Of a DNA stretch of 64,000 nt, positions 28,224 to 40,100 are shown piece by piece. The translations under genes were made by a program, and so were the position numbers. Below the pieces are notes generated by a model, which made no database searches, had not been told where the DNA came from, and saw only the letters and a list, made by a program, of their open reading frames with translations. This DNA comes from Rhodoferax sp. (GTDB lineage Bacteria; Pseudomonadota; Gammaproteobacteria; Burkholderiales; Burkholderiaceae_C): NCBI RefSeq assembly GCF_025354435.1, contig NZ_JANXMU010000048.1, positions 1-64,000 on the forward strand. The letters are read 5' to 3'. The first letter of the stretch is position 1. Each line of letters starts with the position of its first letter.

Positions 28224-28532
28224 TTAACCATTGAGCGTATTGAGTTCATCCACATTGATGCTGGACTTATTACGGAACAGGAGCACCAAGATAGCCAAGC
28301 CAATGGCCGACTCGGCTGCGGCCACCGTGAGAATAAAGAAGACAAATATCTGGCCGCGCATATCGTTCAGGTAGTACGAGAACGCCACAAAATTCATATT
28401 CACCGCCAACAGCATCAACTCGATTGCCATCAACAAGACGATAAGGTTTTTGCGGTTCAGAAAAATGCCGATCACCGACAAGGCAAACAAAATGGCCCCG
28501 AGTGAAAGAAAATGTCCAAGCGTCAAGGTCAT
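28224..28532 (-). CDS. nuoK: NADH-quinone oxidoreductase subunit K
   Basis: 102 residues, three membrane helices. The conserved membrane Glu lies in [15 protein letters not shown], the second in [13 protein letters not shown]. Part of the proton path near the quinone site. Overlaps the end of nuoJ by four bases (ATGA), indicating translational coupling. Confidence 0.97.
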   Translation of the reverse strand: MTLTLGHFLSLGAILFALSVIGIFLNRKNLIVLLMAIELMLLAVNMNFVAFSYYLNDMRGQIFVFFILTVAAAESAIGLAILVLLFRNKSSINVDELNTLNG

Positions 28533-29197
28533 GCTTTTTTCTCCACAACCGCAGCTGCTTGGGCAACAGGCGCAGGAATTTCCACCGCAGGCTGGGTTAC
28601 CTTCATTTTGATGATCTCCACCCGGTCACGGGCTTTGACACGCACTTGGTCGGATGGATTCGCGTGCTTACTGTCTTTACGCTGGCGCAGGGTCAGCGCG
28701 ATGGCAGCCACAATGGCTACCAACAAAATAACCGCAGCAATTTCGAGCGGATAAAGATATTCGGTGTAAAGCAACTTGCCCAGCTCCTTGGTGTTGGATA
28801 CCTGGGCCCCAATATTCGCACCGCCAGTGAGGACGCGTGAATCTTCATTGGTGCGGAAGCCGCCCATCAGCACCATCGCCATTTCGAGCGCGAGCAAAAC
28901 CCCACCGCCTGCAGCCAATGGAAAGTGCTTCCAGAAGCCTTGCCGCAACGCATCAACGTTGATATCCAACATCATCACCACAAACAAGAAGAGCACCATC
29001 ACCGCGCCCACATAGACCAGCACCAAGGTGATTGCCAAGAATTCTGCCTTGAGCAAAATCCAAATAGCGGCGGCCTGGAAAAATGCTAGGACCAGATACA
29101 GCGCTGCATACACAGGGTTGCGTGAAGTAATCACCCGAAACCCGGCAAACAGTAGCACTGTGGCGAAGAGATAAAAGAGGCCTGTCTTAACGTCCAT
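28529..29197 (-). CDS. nuoJ: NADH-quinone oxidoreductase subunit J
   Basis: 222 residues, five membrane helices, then a charged tail of about 55 residues ending in Ala/Val-rich sequence. Family marks: [51 protein letters not shown]. Membrane-arm subunit linking NuoH/A to NuoK. It starts 56 bases after nuoI, a longer gap than most in this operon. Confidence 0.96.
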   Translation of the reverse strand: MDVKTGLFYLFATVLLFAGFRVITSRNPVYAALYLVLAFFQAAAIWILLKAEFLAITLVLVYVGAVMVLFLFVVMMLDINVDALRQGFWKHFPLAAGGGVLLALEMAMVLMGGFRTNEDSRVLTGGANIGAQVSNTKELGKLLYTEYLYPLEIAAVILLVAIVAAIALTLRQRKDSKHANPSDQVRVKARDRVEIIKMKVTQPAVEIPAPVAQAAAVVEKKA

Positions 29198-29253
29198 GGA
29201 GCAGTTCTTATTGTGTTGAATCGGAGGCAGCAGCCAGTAGCTGAGAACGAGAT

Positions 29254-29763
29254 TTAGCGGTATTTGGCATCGGCAGCACGTGCCGCTGCAATTTCTTTTT
29301 CGTAACGGTCACCCACTGCCAACAACATGTCTTTGGTGAAGTACAGATCGCCGCGTTTTTCGCCGTGGTACTCAAACACATGGGTTTCCACAATGGAGTC
29401 CACCGGGCAGCTTTCTTCGCAGAAGCCACAAAAAATACATTTGGTCAGGTCGATGTCATACCGGCTGGTACGACGCGAACCATCGGCCCGCACATCCGAT
29501 TCGATGGTGATCGCCATCGCAGGACATACGGCCTCGCACAATTTGCAGGCAATACAACGTTCTTCGCCATTTTCATAACGGCGCAGAGCATGCAGGCCAC
29601 GGAAACGGGGGGACAACGGCGTTTTTTCTTCTGGAAACTGCACCGTGATCTTGCGCCGAAACGCGTGCTTACCGGTCAGTGCCAAGCCTTTGAACAACTC
29701 TGCCAACATGAAGCTGGAGAGAAAATCTTTGAGCGAAAAGGCAGGAGTAGCCAACGTGGACAT
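29254..29763 (-). CDS. nuoI: NADH-quinone oxidoreductase subunit I
   Basis: 169 residues. Two 4Fe-4S motifs are complete: [12 protein letters not shown] and [12 protein letters not shown]. These are clusters N6a and N6b, which pass electrons from NuoG to NuoB. The N-terminus ([21 protein letters not shown]) is the amphipathic membrane-attachment helix. Lies 12 bases after nuoH. Confidence 0.97.
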   Translation of the reverse strand: MSTLATPAFSLKDFLSSFMLAELFKGLALTGKHAFRRKITVQFPEEKTPLSPRFRGLHALRRYENGEERCIACKLCEAVCPAMAITIESDVRADGSRRTSRYDIDLTKCIFCGFCEESCPVDSIVETHVFEYHGEKRGDLYFTKDMLLAVGDRYEKEIAAARAADAKYR

Positions 29764-29775
29764 AAGTGACTCTCT

Positions 29776-30858
29776 TTACTTCCAGATATTAAATGGGGTC
29801 TGCATCCAGCCACCCACCACCACCAACCACACCAGGGTGACAGGGATAAAAATCTTCCAGCCCAGACGCATGATCTGGTCATAACGGAAACGTGGGAAGC
29901 TAGCACGCACCCACAAGAACATGGTGACGACGGCGAAGGTCTTGAGCCCGAGCCAAATCCAGCCCGGAATCCAGTTGAATAGCACGCTGTCAATCGGCGA
30001 CAACCAGCCACCGAGGAACATGAGCACCGTCATGATCGATACGAGCCACATATTGGCGTACTCGGCCAAAAAGAACATGGCAAAGCTCATACCGGAATAC
30101 TCCACCATGTGGCCGGCCACAATTTCCGATTCGCCTTCCACCACGTCAAACGGGTGGCGGTTGGTCTCGGCCAGCCCCGAAATGAAATAAACCAGAAACA
30201 CTGGCAACAAAGGCAGCCAGTTCCAGGACAAAAAGGTAAGCCCTTTTTCAGCAAACATACCCTTAGCTTGGCCCATGACGATATCCGTCAGGTTCAAGCT
30301 GGCAGACACCATCAATACAATTACCAGGCAAAAACCCATGGCGATCTCATAGCTCACCATCTGCGCAGAGGCCCGCAGCGCACCCAGGAAAGCGTACTTG
30401 GAATTGGAAGCCCAACCCGCAATGATGACCCCATAGACTTCCATCGAGGTGATCGCCATCAGAAACAGCAGACCTGCGTTGATGTTCGATAGCGCAATTT
30501 CAGGGCCGAAGGGGATCACTGCCCATGCCGCCAAAGCGGGCATGATGGTCATGATGGGGCCGAGAAAGAAAAGGCCTTTGTTCGCCACCGTAGGAAGAAT
30601 AATTTCCTTGGTGAGCAGTTTCAACGCATCGGCAATGGGCTGCAACAAACCCAAAGGACCAACGCGGTTAGGGCCAATACGGATCTGGGTCCAACCGATG
30701 GCTTTGCGCTCCCACAGCGTCAGGTAGGCCACACAGCCCATCAACGGCAAAAGTACCAGCACAATCTTGATCAAATTCCAGATCACGGGCCAAGCACCAC
30801 TGGACCACCAGCTAGCACCCACAAGACCTTGTCCGAAGGCAAAAATTGCATCAATCAT
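29776..30858 (-). CDS. nuoH: NADH-quinone oxidoreductase subunit H
   Basis: 360 residues, eight membrane helices, part of the quinone chamber. Conserved: [40 protein letters not shown] near the start and [33 protein letters not shown] in the middle. Overlaps the end of nuoG by four bases. Confidence 0.97.
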   Translation of the reverse strand: MIDAIFAFGQGLVGASWWSSGAWPVIWNLIKIVLVLLPLMGCVAYLTLWERKAIGWTQIRIGPNRVGPLGLLQPIADALKLLTKEIILPTVANKGLFFLGPIMTIMPALAAWAVIPFGPEIALSNINAGLLFLMAITSMEVYGVIIAGWASNSKYAFLGALRASAQMVSYEIAMGFCLVIVLMVSASLNLTDIVMGQAKGMFAEKGLTFLSWNWLPLLPVFLVYFISGLAETNRHPFDVVEGESEIVAGHMVEYSGMSFAMFFLAEYANMWLVSIMTVLMFLGGWLSPIDSVLFNWIPGWIWLGLKTFAVVTMFLWVRASFPRFRYDQIMRLGWKIFIPVTLVWLVVVGGWMQTPFNIWK

Positions 30859-33002
30859 GCGACCACCTCTTGCGCGACATTCGCTTGGCGGGCATCTGCC
30901 GTCATCTGCAAAGCGCTGGCACGGCGCACGATGCCATCCAACTGGTACAGGCTTGCCACTACAGGCACCGACGAAGCATGTGCTCCCGTATCGATGCCTG
31001 CTTGTGTCTTGTTGCCCAACTTGTCAGCTAGAACGTGTGTCGCCCCTTCAGACAAGTCAGCGTGCAAAGTTGACAGCACGTCTTGCGAAGATTCAAAGTC
31101 GAAACCAGGCAGACCCAGCACATTGGCCAGCACGCGCAGCACCTTCCATGCGGGACGGGTATCGCCCAAAGGTTTTACAACCGCATGGAAGCCTTGCACA
31201 CGCCCTTCGGCATTAACGAAACTGCCGGAAGTTTCCGAAAACGGAGCGATCGGCAGCAGCACATCGCTGAACGCCATGTTCGACTTAAATGGGCTCATGG
31301 TGACCACCATTTCAGCGCGCCCCACGTTGTGTGCAGCGCCCGCCACCGAATCAAACTCTGGCTCGTTGTTCAGCAGCAAAACAGCCTTGAGTCCACCAGC
31401 CAGCATTAGCCCGGCATTCAAGCCGCCTTGGGCAGGCTGGGCATGTGCTAGTTGGGCGCCTACCGTATTGGCAGCTTCGGTCAGGTAACCGACCGTAGCA
31501 CCCGTTTGCTCGCCAATCCAGTTCGCCAATGCCAGCAGACTGGAGGCTTGGGCGTGGTGCGCAGCCGCGTTACCTAACAAAATCGCCTTGCGTTCACCGC
31601 CCAACAACGACTTGGCAATCGCCTTTGCCGCATCCGTGACAGAACCTGCTACCGGAGCAGCAGCAGACGTAGCTTCCGCCACTGCAGCAGCAACATCTGC
31701 CAAGGTATGCAACCATTGGTCTGCCGGACTTTGTACAAAATTTGCAACAGGAATGGCCCAGGCATCGGCCTTTGCCAATTCCACTACAGAATTAATAGAA
31801 CTCACCACACAACCCTTGCGCGCAGCCTGCCGAATACGTTGTGCAAACAAGGGGTGGTCTTTGCGCAGATTCGAGCCGACCACCAGCACACGTTGCAGTT
31901 GGCTCAAGGAAGCGATAGACGAACCCAAGTAACGGATACCTTCAGCTCGCGGGAACTCCGCATTGCGCAACCGGTAGTCAATGTTTTCACTGCCTAGGCC
32001 GCGTACCAGCGCTCCCGCCAGAACCAGCTCTTCGAGCGTGCTATGCGGACTGACCAAAGCGCCAATACTGGCAGCGCCATGCTGGGTCTTGATCTGCTTC
32101 AGGCCATTGGCAATGTATTCAAGCGCAACCTGCCAATCAACGGCTTTCCACTCTCCGCCCTGCTTGAGCATAGGAGTGGTCAAGCGCTCAGGGCTGTTCA
32201 GTGCTTCGTAGGAAAAACGATCACGGTCGGCAATCCAGCATTCATTCACCGCTTCGTTTTCGAGCGGTACCACGCGCATGACTTTGTTGTTTTTGACCTG
32301 CACAACCAAATTCGCGCCGGTCGAGTCATGGGGACTGACCGATTTGCGGCGCGACAGCTCCCAGGTACGGGCGCTGTAACGGAAAGGCTTGCTCGTCAAA
32401 GCACCCACCGGGCAAATATCGATCATGTTGCCCGAGAGCTCGGAGTCAATGGTTTCGCCCAACACGGTGGTGATCTCGGAATGCTCACCGCGGTGGATCA
32501 TGCCTAGCTCCATCACGCCTGCCACCTCTTGGCCAAATCGCACACAGCGGGTGCAATGTATGCAACGGCTCATTTCTTCCATGGACACCAGAGGACCCAC
32601 ATCCTTGTGGAAAACCACCCTCTTTTCTTCCTCATAGCGTGAAGAACCACCACCATAGCCCACAGCCAAATCCTGCAACTGGCATTCACCGCCCTGGTCG
32701 CAAATCGGGCAGTCCAACGGATGGTTAATGAGTAGAAACTCCATCACCGACTGCTGAGCCTTGATGGCTTTTTCGCTCTTGGTGCGAACAATCATGCCTT
32801 GCGTGACAGGCGTAGCGCATGCGGGCATGGGCTTGGGCGCTTTTTCCACATCCACTAGGCACATGCGGCAGTTGGCCGCAATGCTCAGCTTCTTGTGGTA
32901 ACAAAAATGGGGAATATAGGTTCCCGCCTTTTCAGCCGCATGCATGATCATGCTGCCTTCAAGAATGTCTACCTTCTTACCGTCGAGTTCGATTTCTACC
33001 AT
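30855..33002 (-). CDS. nuoG: NADH-quinone oxidoreductase subunit G
   Basis: 715 residues, the large iron-sulfur subunit of the peripheral arm. N-terminal 2Fe-2S ferredoxin fold ([20 protein letters not shown]), then [18 protein letters not shown] for the His-Cys3 4Fe-4S cluster, and [16 protein letters not shown]. The rest is a molybdopterin-oxidoreductase-like scaffold without obvious cofactor use. It is shorter than the E. coli protein but of the usual betaproteobacterial size. Fifteen bases after nuoF. Confidence 0.96.
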   Translation of the reverse strand: MVEIELDGKKVDILEGSMIMHAAEKAGTYIPHFCYHKKLSIAANCRMCLVDVEKAPKPMPACATPVTQGMIVRTKSEKAIKAQQSVMEFLLINHPLDCPICDQGGECQLQDLAVGYGGGSSRYEEEKRVVFHKDVGPLVSMEEMSRCIHCTRCVRFGQEVAGVMELGMIHRGEHSEITTVLGETIDSELSGNMIDICPVGALTSKPFRYSARTWELSRRKSVSPHDSTGANLVVQVKNNKVMRVVPLENEAVNECWIADRDRFSYEALNSPERLTTPMLKQGGEWKAVDWQVALEYIANGLKQIKTQHGAASIGALVSPHSTLEELVLAGALVRGLGSENIDYRLRNAEFPRAEGIRYLGSSIASLSQLQRVLVVGSNLRKDHPLFAQRIRQAARKGCVVSSINSVVELAKADAWAIPVANFVQSPADQWLHTLADVAAAVAEATSAAAPVAGSVTDAAKAIAKSLLGGERKAILLGNAAAHHAQASSLLALANWIGEQTGATVGYLTEAANTVGAQLAHAQPAQGGLNAGLMLAGGLKAVLLLNNEPEFDSVAGAAHNVGRAEMVVTMSPFKSNMAFSDVLLPIAPFSETSGSFVNAEGRVQGFHAVVKPLGDTRPAWKVLRVLANVLGLPGFDFESSQDVLSTLHADLSEGATHVLADKLGNKTQAGIDTGAHASSVPVVASLYQLDGIVRRASALQMTADARQANVAQEVVA

Positions 33003-33017
33003 GTGCTCTTACCTCAA

Positions 33018-34370
33018 TCAGGCGTGCGCCGCAGCCTGGGGTTTTTTGTTCTGGATCAACGCCTCGAATTCAGGGCGGAAATGCTTGATCATGGCGCGCA
33101 CCGGCATGGCCGCTGCATCGCCCAGCGCGCAAATCGTGCGGCCTTGTATATTGTCTGCAACCGAGTTGAGCAAATCCAAATCTGTCGCACGGCCTTCCCC
33201 GCGCCAGATACGGTCGATCACCCGCCACATCCAGCCCGTACCCTCACGGCAAGGCGTGCATTGCCCGCACGATTCGTGGGAATAAAAGTAGGACAAGCGC
33301 AGCAGGCTCTCGACCATGTTGCGTGAATCGTCCATGACAATCACCGCCCCGGAACCCAGCATGGAACCAGCCTTGGCAATCGAGTCATAGTCCATGGTGC
33401 ATTGCATCATGGTGTCGGCGGGCAGAACCGGTGCGGAAGAGCCACCAGGGATCACCGCCTTGAGGGTACGCCCCTTGCGTACGCCGCCAGCCAATTCGAG
33501 CAACTTGGAGAACGGTGTTCCCATCGGAATCTCGTAATTACCAGGCCGCTCCACGTCTCCGCTGACCGAGTAGATCTTGGTGCCACCGTTGTTGGGCTTG
33601 CCACATTCCAGATACGCTAGCCCACCATTGCGGATGATCCACGGCACTGCCGCGAAAGTTTCCGTATTGTTGATGGTTGTGGGTTTGCCATACAAACCAA
33701 AGCTGGCTGGAAACGGTGGTTTGAAGCGTGGCTGGCCTTTTTTGCCCTCCAGTGATTCGAGCAAGGCGGTTTCTTCACCGCAGATATAGGCACCAAACCC
33801 ATGCGACGCATGCAATTGGAACGAGTAGTTGCTGCCCAGGATGTTGTTACCCAACAAACCGGCTGTACGGGCTTCTTCCAGCGCCTCTTCAAAGCGCTCG
33901 TAGGTGCCGAAAATCTCACCATGGATATAGTTATAACCCACCGAAATACCCATGGCATACGCCGCAATCGCCATGCCTTCGATGACGATATGCGGGTTGT
34001 ACTGCATGATGTCGCGGTCTTTGCACGTACCCGGCTCACCTTCGTCCGAATTGCAGACCAGGTACTTTTGCCCGGGGAACTGGCGGGGCATGAAACTCCA
34101 CTTCAAGCCCGTGGGAAAACCTGCACCGCCTCGGCCGCGCAATGCCGACTCTTTGACGGTTGCAATGACCTGGTCTTGGGTAAGGCCCTCGCCTCCGTCT
34201 TTACCCAAAATTTTGCGCAAGGCCTGGTAGCCACCGCGGGCTTCGTAATCCTTGAGATGCCAGTTTGTGCCATCCAGGTCCGCCATGATTTGCGGATTGA
34301 TATGGCGGCCATGGAAACTGGTTTGGACCCCAGTTGCCTTGAACTGGGAAAGAATCTGTTCTGCTGACAT
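33018..34370 (-). CDS. nuoF: NADH-quinone oxidoreductase subunit F
   Basis: 450 residues, the NADH-oxidising subunit. The NADH site [17 protein letters not shown] and FMN site ([16 protein letters not shown]) are intact. The 4Fe-4S cluster N3 motif is [16 protein letters not shown]. Its ATG overlaps the stop of nuoE (TAATG). Confidence 0.97.
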   Translation of the reverse strand: MSAEQILSQFKATGVQTSFHGRHINPQIMADLDGTNWHLKDYEARGGYQALRKILGKDGGEGLTQDQVIATVKESALRGRGGAGFPTGLKWSFMPRQFPGQKYLVCNSDEGEPGTCKDRDIMQYNPHIVIEGMAIAAYAMGISVGYNYIHGEIFGTYERFEEALEEARTAGLLGNNILGSNYSFQLHASHGFGAYICGEETALLESLEGKKGQPRFKPPFPASFGLYGKPTTINNTETFAAVPWIIRNGGLAYLECGKPNNGGTKIYSVSGDVERPGNYEIPMGTPFSKLLELAGGVRKGRTLKAVIPGGSSAPVLPADTMMQCTMDYDSIAKAGSMLGSGAVIVMDDSRNMVESLLRLSYFYSHESCGQCTPCREGTGWMWRVIDRIWRGEGRATDLDLLNSVADNIQGRTICALGDAAAMPVRAMIKHFRPEFEALIQNKKPQAAAHA

Positions 34371-34873
34371 TACTTAGCCTCCGCAGACGGGGTACCAGAC
34401 GCACGCAATCCATCCACCAACTGGTCCAACTTGTCATTGCTCATAAAGCTGCACATGGTGCGGTCATTGACCAGCATCACCGGAGAGTCCGCACAGGCAC
34501 CCAGGCACTCGCTTTGCTGCAAGGTGAACAAGCCATCTGCCGTGGTCTCGTTCATGGAAATACCCAGCTTGTGCTCCAGATGCCTCAAGGCCTTGACACC
34601 ATCACGCAACTGACATGGCAAATTGGTACAAACGTTCAGCTTGAAACGCCCCACCGGAGCCTGGTTGTACATGTTGTAGAAGGTCGTGACCTCATGCACC
34701 GCAATGGGTGGCATGCCCAGAATCTCCGCAACGACGTTTTCACTCTCTGCACTCACATAACCCAGCTCTTGCTGGACGATGGAGAGGCAGGCCATCACGG
34801 CAGATTGCTTTTGGTCAGCGGGAAACTTGGCCACTTCGCGGGCGAAACGGGCTTTGGTGGATTCAGAAATCAT
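34370..34873 (-). CDS. nuoE: NADH-quinone oxidoreductase subunit E
   Basis: 167 residues from the ATG at 34873; a TTG start at 34900 would run into nuoD. It carries the thioredoxin-like 2Fe-2S cluster N1a: [11 protein letters not shown] and [16 protein letters not shown], with QSECLGAC. Works with NuoF and NuoG in the NADH dehydrogenase module. Seven bases after nuoD. Confidence 0.96.
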   Translation of the reverse strand: MISESTKARFAREVAKFPADQKQSAVMACLSIVQQELGYVSAESENVVAEILGMPPIAVHEVTTFYNMYNQAPVGRFKLNVCTNLPCQLRDGVKALRHLEHKLGISMNETTADGLFTLQQSECLGACADSPVMLVNDRTMCSFMSNDKLDQLVDGLRASGTPSAEAK

Positions 34874-34880
34874 GCGTGCA

Positions 34881-36134
34881 TTACCTGTCAATTTCGCCAA
34901 ACACGATGTCCATCGTGCCGATCACCGCTACGGCATCCGCAATCATGTGGCCGCGAGACAACTCGTCCATCGCAGCCAAATGGGCAAAGCCCGGAGCACG
35001 GATTTTTAAGCGGTAGGGCTTGTTGGCACCATCACTGACCAAATAAATACCGAACTCACCTTTGGGGTGCTCGACAGCCGCATAAGCCTCGCCCAGCGGC
35101 ACGTGGAAGCCTTCCGTGAAGAGTTTGAAATGGTGGATCAACTCCTCCATGTTCGCCTTCATCAATTCGCGAGCAGGAGCCGCCACTTTGTGGTTATCGG
35201 TAATGACAGGGCCAGGGTTCACGCGTAACCAATCCACGCACTGCTTGATGATACGATTGGACTCACGCATTTCTTGCACGCGCACCAGATAACGGTCGTA
35301 GCAATCGCCGGTTTTACCCACTGGGATATCAAAATCCATCTTGTCATAGGCATCGTAGGGTTGCTTCTTGCGCAAATCCCAAGCAATACCCGAGCCACGC
35401 AACATGGGGCCGGTGAAACCCAGATTGAGCGCGCGCTCGGGCGTGACCACAGCAATCCCTACCGTACGCTGTTTCCAGATACGGTTTTCCGTGAGCAAGG
35501 TTTCGTATTCGTCTACACACTTGGGGAAGCGCGCAGAGAAGTCATCTATGAAGTCGAGCAAGCTGCCTTGGCGGTTTTCATTCAACTGCGCCATGGCCTT
35601 GGCATTCTTGATGCGGCTGACCTTGTACTGGGGCATTGCATCGGGCAGATCGCGGTACACGCCACCAGGACGGAAATAGGCGGCGTGCATACGCGCACCA
35701 CTCACCGCCTCGTACATGTCAAACAGATCTTCCCGCTCACGGAAGCAGTAGATCAGCACATTCATGGCGCCGCAATCGAGCCCGTGCGCGCCCAACCACA
35801 GCAAATGGTTCAGCAGCCGGGTGATTTCCGCAAACATGACGCGGATGTACTGGGCCCGGATGGGCACCTCGATACCCATCATCTTTTCGATGGCGAGGCA
35901 ATAAGCCTGCTCATTGGCCATCATGGACACGTAGTCCAGACGGTCCATGTAGGGCAACGATTGGATGAAGGTCTTGGTTTCAGCCAGCTTTTCGGTGGCA
36001 CGGTGCAACAAGCCAATATGCGGATCAGCCCGCTGGATCACTTCGCCGTCCAGCTCCAACACCAGACGCAAAACACCGTGTGCAGCAGGGTGCTGCGGCC
36101 CAAAATTGAGCGTGTAATTTTTGATTTCAGCCAT
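34881..36134 (-). CDS. nuoD: NADH-quinone oxidoreductase subunit D
   Basis: 417 residues, 49-kDa-type subunit lining the quinone site. Conserved start [26 protein letters not shown] (with the quinone-site His) and the characteristic [14 protein letters not shown] and [16 protein letters not shown]-like stretch. Ends with the family CFGEIDR-type sequence (DIVFGEIDR). NuoC and NuoD are separate genes here, not fused as in E. coli. Confidence 0.97.
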   Translation of the reverse strand: MAEIKNYTLNFGPQHPAAHGVLRLVLELDGEVIQRADPHIGLLHRATEKLAETKTFIQSLPYMDRLDYVSMMANEQAYCLAIEKMMGIEVPIRAQYIRVMFAEITRLLNHLLWLGAHGLDCGAMNVLIYCFREREDLFDMYEAVSGARMHAAYFRPGGVYRDLPDAMPQYKVSRIKNAKAMAQLNENRQGSLLDFIDDFSARFPKCVDEYETLLTENRIWKQRTVGIAVVTPERALNLGFTGPMLRGSGIAWDLRKKQPYDAYDKMDFDIPVGKTGDCYDRYLVRVQEMRESNRIIKQCVDWLRVNPGPVITDNHKVAAPARELMKANMEELIHHFKLFTEGFHVPLGEAYAAVEHPKGEFGIYLVSDGANKPYRLKIRAPGFAHLAAMDELSRGHMIADAVAVIGTMDIVFGEIDR

Positions 36135-36148
36135 GAGACATCCTGCGC

Positions 36149-36757
36149 TTAATGCAGGCCCCCGTAATTATCTTCCCGGATGATGCGGGGTGTAATTTCG
36201 CGCGGTTCAATCGATACAGGTTGGTAGACGACACGTTTTTGCTCAGGGTCGTAGCGCATTTCGACATGGCCCGACGTCGGGAAGTCTTTGCGAAACGGAT
36301 GGCCGGTGAAGCCGTAATCCGTCAGGATACGGCGCAGATCATTGTGGCCCTCAAAGATGATGCCGAACAGGTCAAACGCTTCGCGCTCAAACCAGTTGGC
36401 GGCATTCCAGACACCGTTGATGGAATCAACCACCGGAAAATCATCATCCGGACACAGCACCTTGAGGCGCACGCGCTGGTTCAGACTAACGGACAACAAC
36501 TGCAACACAACACCGTAGCGCGGGCCTTCGTAAGCTCCGTCCCGAAACGAAGAATAGTCCATGCCACAAAGGTCGATCAACTGCTCAAACTTGCAACCAG
36601 GAGCATCACGCAAAAGCGTTGCAACCGACATATAGTCCGGTGCAAGCACCACGACTTCCACCTCACCCAAAGCCACGCTGACACGGCTTGCCTGGGCACC
36701 TAGGATCTGAACCAAGGTGTCTTTCAAAGCTTCGGGCTGAACAGCAAATACAGTCAT
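36149..36757 (-). CDS. nuoC: NADH-quinone oxidoreductase subunit C
   Basis: 202 residues from the ATG at 36757, one base after the nuoB stop; a start at 36772 would overlap nuoB. The 30-kDa signature [11 protein letters not shown]-like stretch is here as [40 protein letters not shown] peripheral-arm structural subunit lying against NuoD and NuoB. Confidence 0.96.
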   Translation of the reverse strand: MTVFAVQPEALKDTLVQILGAQASRVSVALGEVEVVVLAPDYMSVATLLRDAPGCKFEQLIDLCGMDYSSFRDGAYEGPRYGVVLQLLSVSLNQRVRLKVLCPDDDFPVVDSINGVWNAANWFEREAFDLFGIIFEGHNDLRRILTDYGFTGHPFRKDFPTSGHVEMRYDPEQKRVVYQPVSIEPREITPRIIREDNYGGLH

Positions 36758-36758
36758 C

Positions 36759-37235
36759 TCAGACCCTCGCAATCGTGTTTGTGCGACGGATCTTCTGCTG
36801 CAACTGAATCACACCATACAGCAAAGCTTCTGCGGTAGGCGGGCAGCCAGGTACATACACATCCACAGGCACGATACGATCACAGCCACGCACCACCGAA
36901 TAGCTGTAGTGGTAGTAGCCACCCCCATTGGCGCAAGAACCCATGGACAACACCCAGCGTGGCTCGGGCATCTGGTCGTACACCTTGCGCAAAGCAGGCG
37001 CCATCTTGTTGCAAAGCGTACCGGCAACAATCATCAAATCGCTCTGGCGCGGGCTAGGGCGGAACAACATGCCAAAACGGTCCATGTCGTAGCGCGCAGC
37101 ACCAGCATGCATCATTTCGACCGCACAGCAAGCCAAGCCAAACGTCATAGGCCACAACGACCCCGTCTTTGCCCAGTTCACCACCGAGTCGTAAGACGTG
37201 GTGACAAACCCTTCTTTCATGACACCTTCAATCAT
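36759..37235 (-). CDS. nuoB: NADH-quinone oxidoreductase subunit B
   Basis: 158 residues from the ATG at 37235, four bases after nuoA; upstream in-frame residues overlap nuoA. Holds cluster N2, the last in the chain before quinone. Ligand cysteines are seen in [24 protein letters not shown] and [14 protein letters not shown]. Length is normal. Confidence 0.97.
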   Translation of the reverse strand: MIEGVMKEGFVTTSYDSVVNWAKTGSLWPMTFGLACCAVEMMHAGAARYDMDRFGMLFRPSPRQSDLMIVAGTLCNKMAPALRKVYDQMPEPRWVLSMGSCANGGGYYHYSYSVVRGCDRIVPVDVYVPGCPPTAEALLYGVIQLQQKIRRTNTIARV

Positions 37236-37239
37236 CGTG

Positions 37240-37599
37240 CTACTCCCAGTCAAGGGCCCCTTTTTTCCACTCGTAGACAAAGCCTACAACAAGAATACCC
37301 AGAAAGAGAATGACGGCCCAGAAACCCACAATACCCACCTCTTTGAGCGCGACCGCCCAAGGGAAAAGGAATGCAATTTCCAAGTCGAACAATATAAAAA
37401 GAATGGCTACAAGGTAGTAGCGCACGTCAAATTTCATGCGTGCATCTTCGAATGCTTCAAAGCCACATTCGTAAGGGGAGTTTTTGGCCGCATCGGGCCT
37501 GTTGGGGCCAAATATATGACCGAGCACCTGAGGTGCTACGCCGACACCTATGCCGACTAAGATGAACAAAAGGACTGGGAGGTACTGATCTAAGTTCAT
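37240..37599 (-). CDS. nuoA: NADH-quinone oxidoreductase subunit A
   Basis: 119 residues from the ATG at 37599, three membrane helices. Conserved loop with the quinone-site Cys: [41 protein letters not shown]. First gene of nuoA-N. Upstream, 58 bases away, is the tRNA-Leu gene on the same strand, so the nuo promoter is either in that short gap or upstream of the tRNA. Confidence 0.97.
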   Translation of the reverse strand: MNLDQYLPVLLFILVGIGVGVAPQVLGHIFGPNRPDAAKNSPYECGFEAFEDARMKFDVRYYLVAILFILFDLEIAFLFPWAVALKEVGIVGFWAVILFLGILVVGFVYEWKKGALDWE

Positions 37600-37657
37600 C
37601 TTGAGGTTCTGATCACCGCTATGACCTGCCGAACACAGGTTCGACAAGTCTTTTTGT

Positions 37658-37742
37658 TGGTGCCGTCGGCGAGACTCGAACTCGCACAGCTTTCGCCACT
37701 ACCCCCTCAAGATAGCGTGTCTACCAATTTCACCACGACGGC
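37658..37742 (-). tRNA. tRNA-Leu (anticodon GAG)
   Basis: 85 bases on the minus strand. Acceptor arms GCCGTCG and CGACGGC pair, and a genomic CCA is present. The D arm has TGGTAGACAC, the anticodon loop TTGAGGG (stem CTATC/GGTAG) gives GAG, a long variable arm follows, and the T arm has GAGTTCGAGTC. It lies between secG and nuoA on the same strand, an arrangement common in Burkholderiales; it could be cut out of a longer secG-nuo transcript. Confidence 0.95.
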
Positions 37743-37856
37743 GGTTTTTCTGTACAGATGGCATGAGGAACCTTGCGGTTTGTGGCTTTCTGCACAGCTA
37801 TGAATTTTACTCGATTACCCTGACGTTCTTAGGGTGACCGAGAAATTCAACCCATA

Positions 37857-38255
37857 TTATTTAGTCGGAATTTGCCCCGCGCCGGAAGCTGCAACTGCGG
37901 GTGCAGCAGGCACCGCTCCAGGTGTCGAGCCAGGAATTTGCCCTGCTACACCCGAGGCTGCGACTTCAGGTGCAGAGACAGCCGCACGTTCCAGAACACT
38001 GCCAGAGCTAACGGTACGCGCGCCGTTGAAGTACGCCAATGCCAAAGTGCAGGCAAAAAACACTGCGGCCAAAATGCCAGTGGTGCGCGACAAGAAATTG
38101 GCGCTTCCGCTGGCACCGAACAAACTGCCCGAGCTACCGCTGCCAAACGCTGCACCCATATCGGCACCCTTGCCGTGCTGGACCAGGATCAGGCCAATCA
38201 TGCCGATCGCGGCCAACATCTGGACCGCCAGTAACAGGGTCAACAAAAAATTCAT
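37857..38255 (-). CDS. secG: Preprotein translocase subunit SecG
   Basis: 132 residues. Two membrane helices (about 3-25 and 57-77) flank the conserved loop with GLILVQHGKGADMGAAFGSGSSGSLFGASGSANFLSR. SecG assists SecYE during export. The tail (about 85-132) is Ala/Pro/Gly-rich and holds a near-duplicate VAASG(V)AGQIP, typical of longer betaproteobacterial SecG. It is 49 bases after tpiA, so probably in the same operon. Confidence 0.95.
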   Translation of the reverse strand: MNFLLTLLLAVQMLAAIGMIGLILVQHGKGADMGAAFGSGSSGSLFGASGSANFLSRTTGILAAVFFACTLALAYFNGARTVSSGSVLERAAVSAPEVAASGVAGQIPGSTPGAVPAAPAVAASGAGQIPTK

Positions 38256-38304
38256 CTCAATACTCCTAAATCAAACTCGAAAATATGAAAACGATGCGTC
38301 CAAC

Positions 38305-39048
38305 TTATTGGGCCGCCGACACAATCGCCAAAAAATCTGCCGCCTTGAGCGATGCGCCGCCGACCAGGCCACCGTCGATATCCACCTGGGCCAGCAATTG
38401 CGCGGCATTGGCTGCGTTCATGCTGCCGCCATACAAAATCTGGATCCGATCGGCTTGGTTGGTGGCAGAATGGAGCTGGGCACGGAGTAAAGCGTGCACT
38501 TGCTGGGCTTGCTCGGGGGTGGCCGTCAAGCCTGTACCAATCGCCCACACCGGCTCGTACGCCAGCACAATTTCGCTGATGCAGTGGCCGTTGGTATGCA
38601 CTACTGCGGCCAACTGACGCTTCACGACTTCTTCGGTTTTACCCGCTTCGCGCTCTGCCAAGGTTTCGCCCACGCAAACGATGGGTGTGATGCCTGCGGC
38701 CAAGGCGCTTTGGGTTTTCAAGGCCACCACAGCATCGGTTTCACCATGGTACTGGCGGCGCTCCGAATGACCGACGATGGCATAGCGCACGCCAAACTCC
38801 TTCAGCATGGCTGTTGACACTTCACCCGTGAATGCGCCTACTGCATGCTGCGAAACGTCTTGCGCTCCCAAATCAATAGCGCCAGATACCAGTAGAACCT
38901 GCGCCTGGGCCCAATAAGGCGCAGGAACGCAAACGGCTACACCACATGCCGACTGGCCCACGCCCGCCAGCAGCGCCTGCAGCAAAGCCTGGTTCGCAGC
39001 CAGGCCGCCATTCATCTTCCAATTACCAACAATCAGTTTTTTCTTCAT
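38305..39048 (-). CDS. tpiA: Triosephosphate isomerase
   Basis: 247 residues. Interconverts dihydroxyacetone phosphate and glyceraldehyde-3-phosphate. Active-site Lys in VGNWKMNGG, catalytic His in [15 protein letters not shown], catalytic Glu in [13 protein letters not shown], and phosphate-binding loop [10 protein letters not shown] near the end. Starts four bases after the oxidoreductase gene stop, so the two are one transcript. Confidence 0.97.
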   Translation of the reverse strand: MKKKLIVGNWKMNGGLAANQALLQALLAGVGQSACGVAVCVPAPYWAQAQVLLVSGAIDLGAQDVSQHAVGAFTGEVSTAMLKEFGVRYAIVGHSERRQYHGETDAVVALKTQSALAAGITPIVCVGETLAEREAGKTEEVVKRQLAAVVHTNGHCISEIVLAYEPVWAIGTGLTATPEQAQQVHALLRAQLHSATNQADRIQILYGGSMNAANAAQLLAQVDIDGGLVGGASLKAADFLAIVSAAQ

Positions 39049-39052
39049 AGCA

Positions 39053-40045
39053 TCACCATGTCAAAACGATTTTTCCAATGTTTGCACCCGACTCCATCAG
39101 CGCATGCGCTTGGGGGGCCCCACCCTCTTCTGCAGCAAATACCTGGTAGACCACCGGCTTGATACGCGCATCAGCCAGCATCGGCCACACCTGTTGGCGC
39201 AGAGCCTTCGCAATCGCCGCCTTGAACGCAATCGAGCGGACACGCAAGGTCGATCCGGTAATGGTCAGGCGCTTGCGCAAGACCACACCGGCGTGGATCT
39301 CGCTGTGGGTGCCCCCTTGCACGGCGATGATGACCAGTCGGCCATCTTCAGCCAGGCAGTGGATTTCCCGGGCCACATAGCTGCCAGCCACCATGTCGAG
39401 TACCACGTCCACACCCGCACCCTGGGTGATGCGCTGCACTTCTTCCACAAAGTCGTGGGTCTTGTAGTTGATGGCGTAGTCCGCCCCCAGGGCGAGACAG
39501 GCCGCACATTTTGCATCGCTGCCTGCCGTCACTAGCACCTTGGCACCCATGGCCTTGGCGAGCTGGATAGCCGTGATACCGATGCCGCTGGAACCACCCT
39601 GCACCAACAGCGTCTCACCTGCTTGCAAACGGGCCCGGTCAAACACATTGCTCCACACCGTGAAGAAGGTCTCAGGCAGGGATGCCGCTTCAATATCGCT
39701 CAAACCTTGCGGGGTGGGCAAGCACTGCGCCACCGGAGCGACGCACATTTGCGCATAGCCACCACCGGCCACCAGCGCACACACGCGGTCGCCGATCTGC
39801 AACCCGGCCTGCGCCATCGCATCGGCATCGCCCGACACCACCACACCCGCCACCTCCAGACCGGGAATATCTGAAGCCCCCGCAGGCACGGAGTAGTTGC
39901 CCGTGCGCTGGAGCACGTCAGGCCGGTTCACACCGCTGGCAGACACACGAATCAGCAATTCACCCACGCCCGGCACGGGCACGGGACGCTCTGCCACACG
40001 CAGCACATCCGGCGCGCCGTACGCGGTGATTTCAATGGCTTTCAT
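39053..40045 (-). CDS. NAD(P)H:quinone oxidoreductase, zinc-free MDR type
   Basis: 330 residues of the quinone oxidoreductase branch of medium-chain dehydrogenases. Start [21 protein letters not shown]; GroES-like domain with [16 protein letters not shown]; Rossmann motif [30 protein letters not shown]. The usual zinc-ligand cysteines are absent. This is the PIG3/QOR-like type ([18 protein letters not shown]). It reduces quinones with NAD(P)H. It sits between pnp and tpiA, 55 bases after pnp; that place is conserved in related genomes as I recall. Confidence 0.88.
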   Translation of the reverse strand: MKAIEITAYGAPDVLRVAERPVPVPGVGELLIRVSASGVNRPDVLQRTGNYSVPAGASDIPGLEVAGVVVSGDADAMAQAGLQIGDRVCALVAGGGYAQMCVAPVAQCLPTPQGLSDIEAASLPETFFTVWSNVFDRARLQAGETLLVQGGSSGIGITAIQLAKAMGAKVLVTAGSDAKCAACLALGADYAINYKTHDFVEEVQRITQGAGVDVVLDMVAGSYVAREIHCLAEDGRLVIIAVQGGTHSEIHAGVVLRKRLTITGSTLRVRSIAFKAAIAKALRQQVWPMLADARIKPVVYQVFAAEEGGAPQAHALMESGANIGKIVLTW

Positions 40046-40100
40046 AGGAGGGCGGTTTCCATGCGCGCAGCTGCGTTGCCACAGCCGCTGAACGCTGGAT

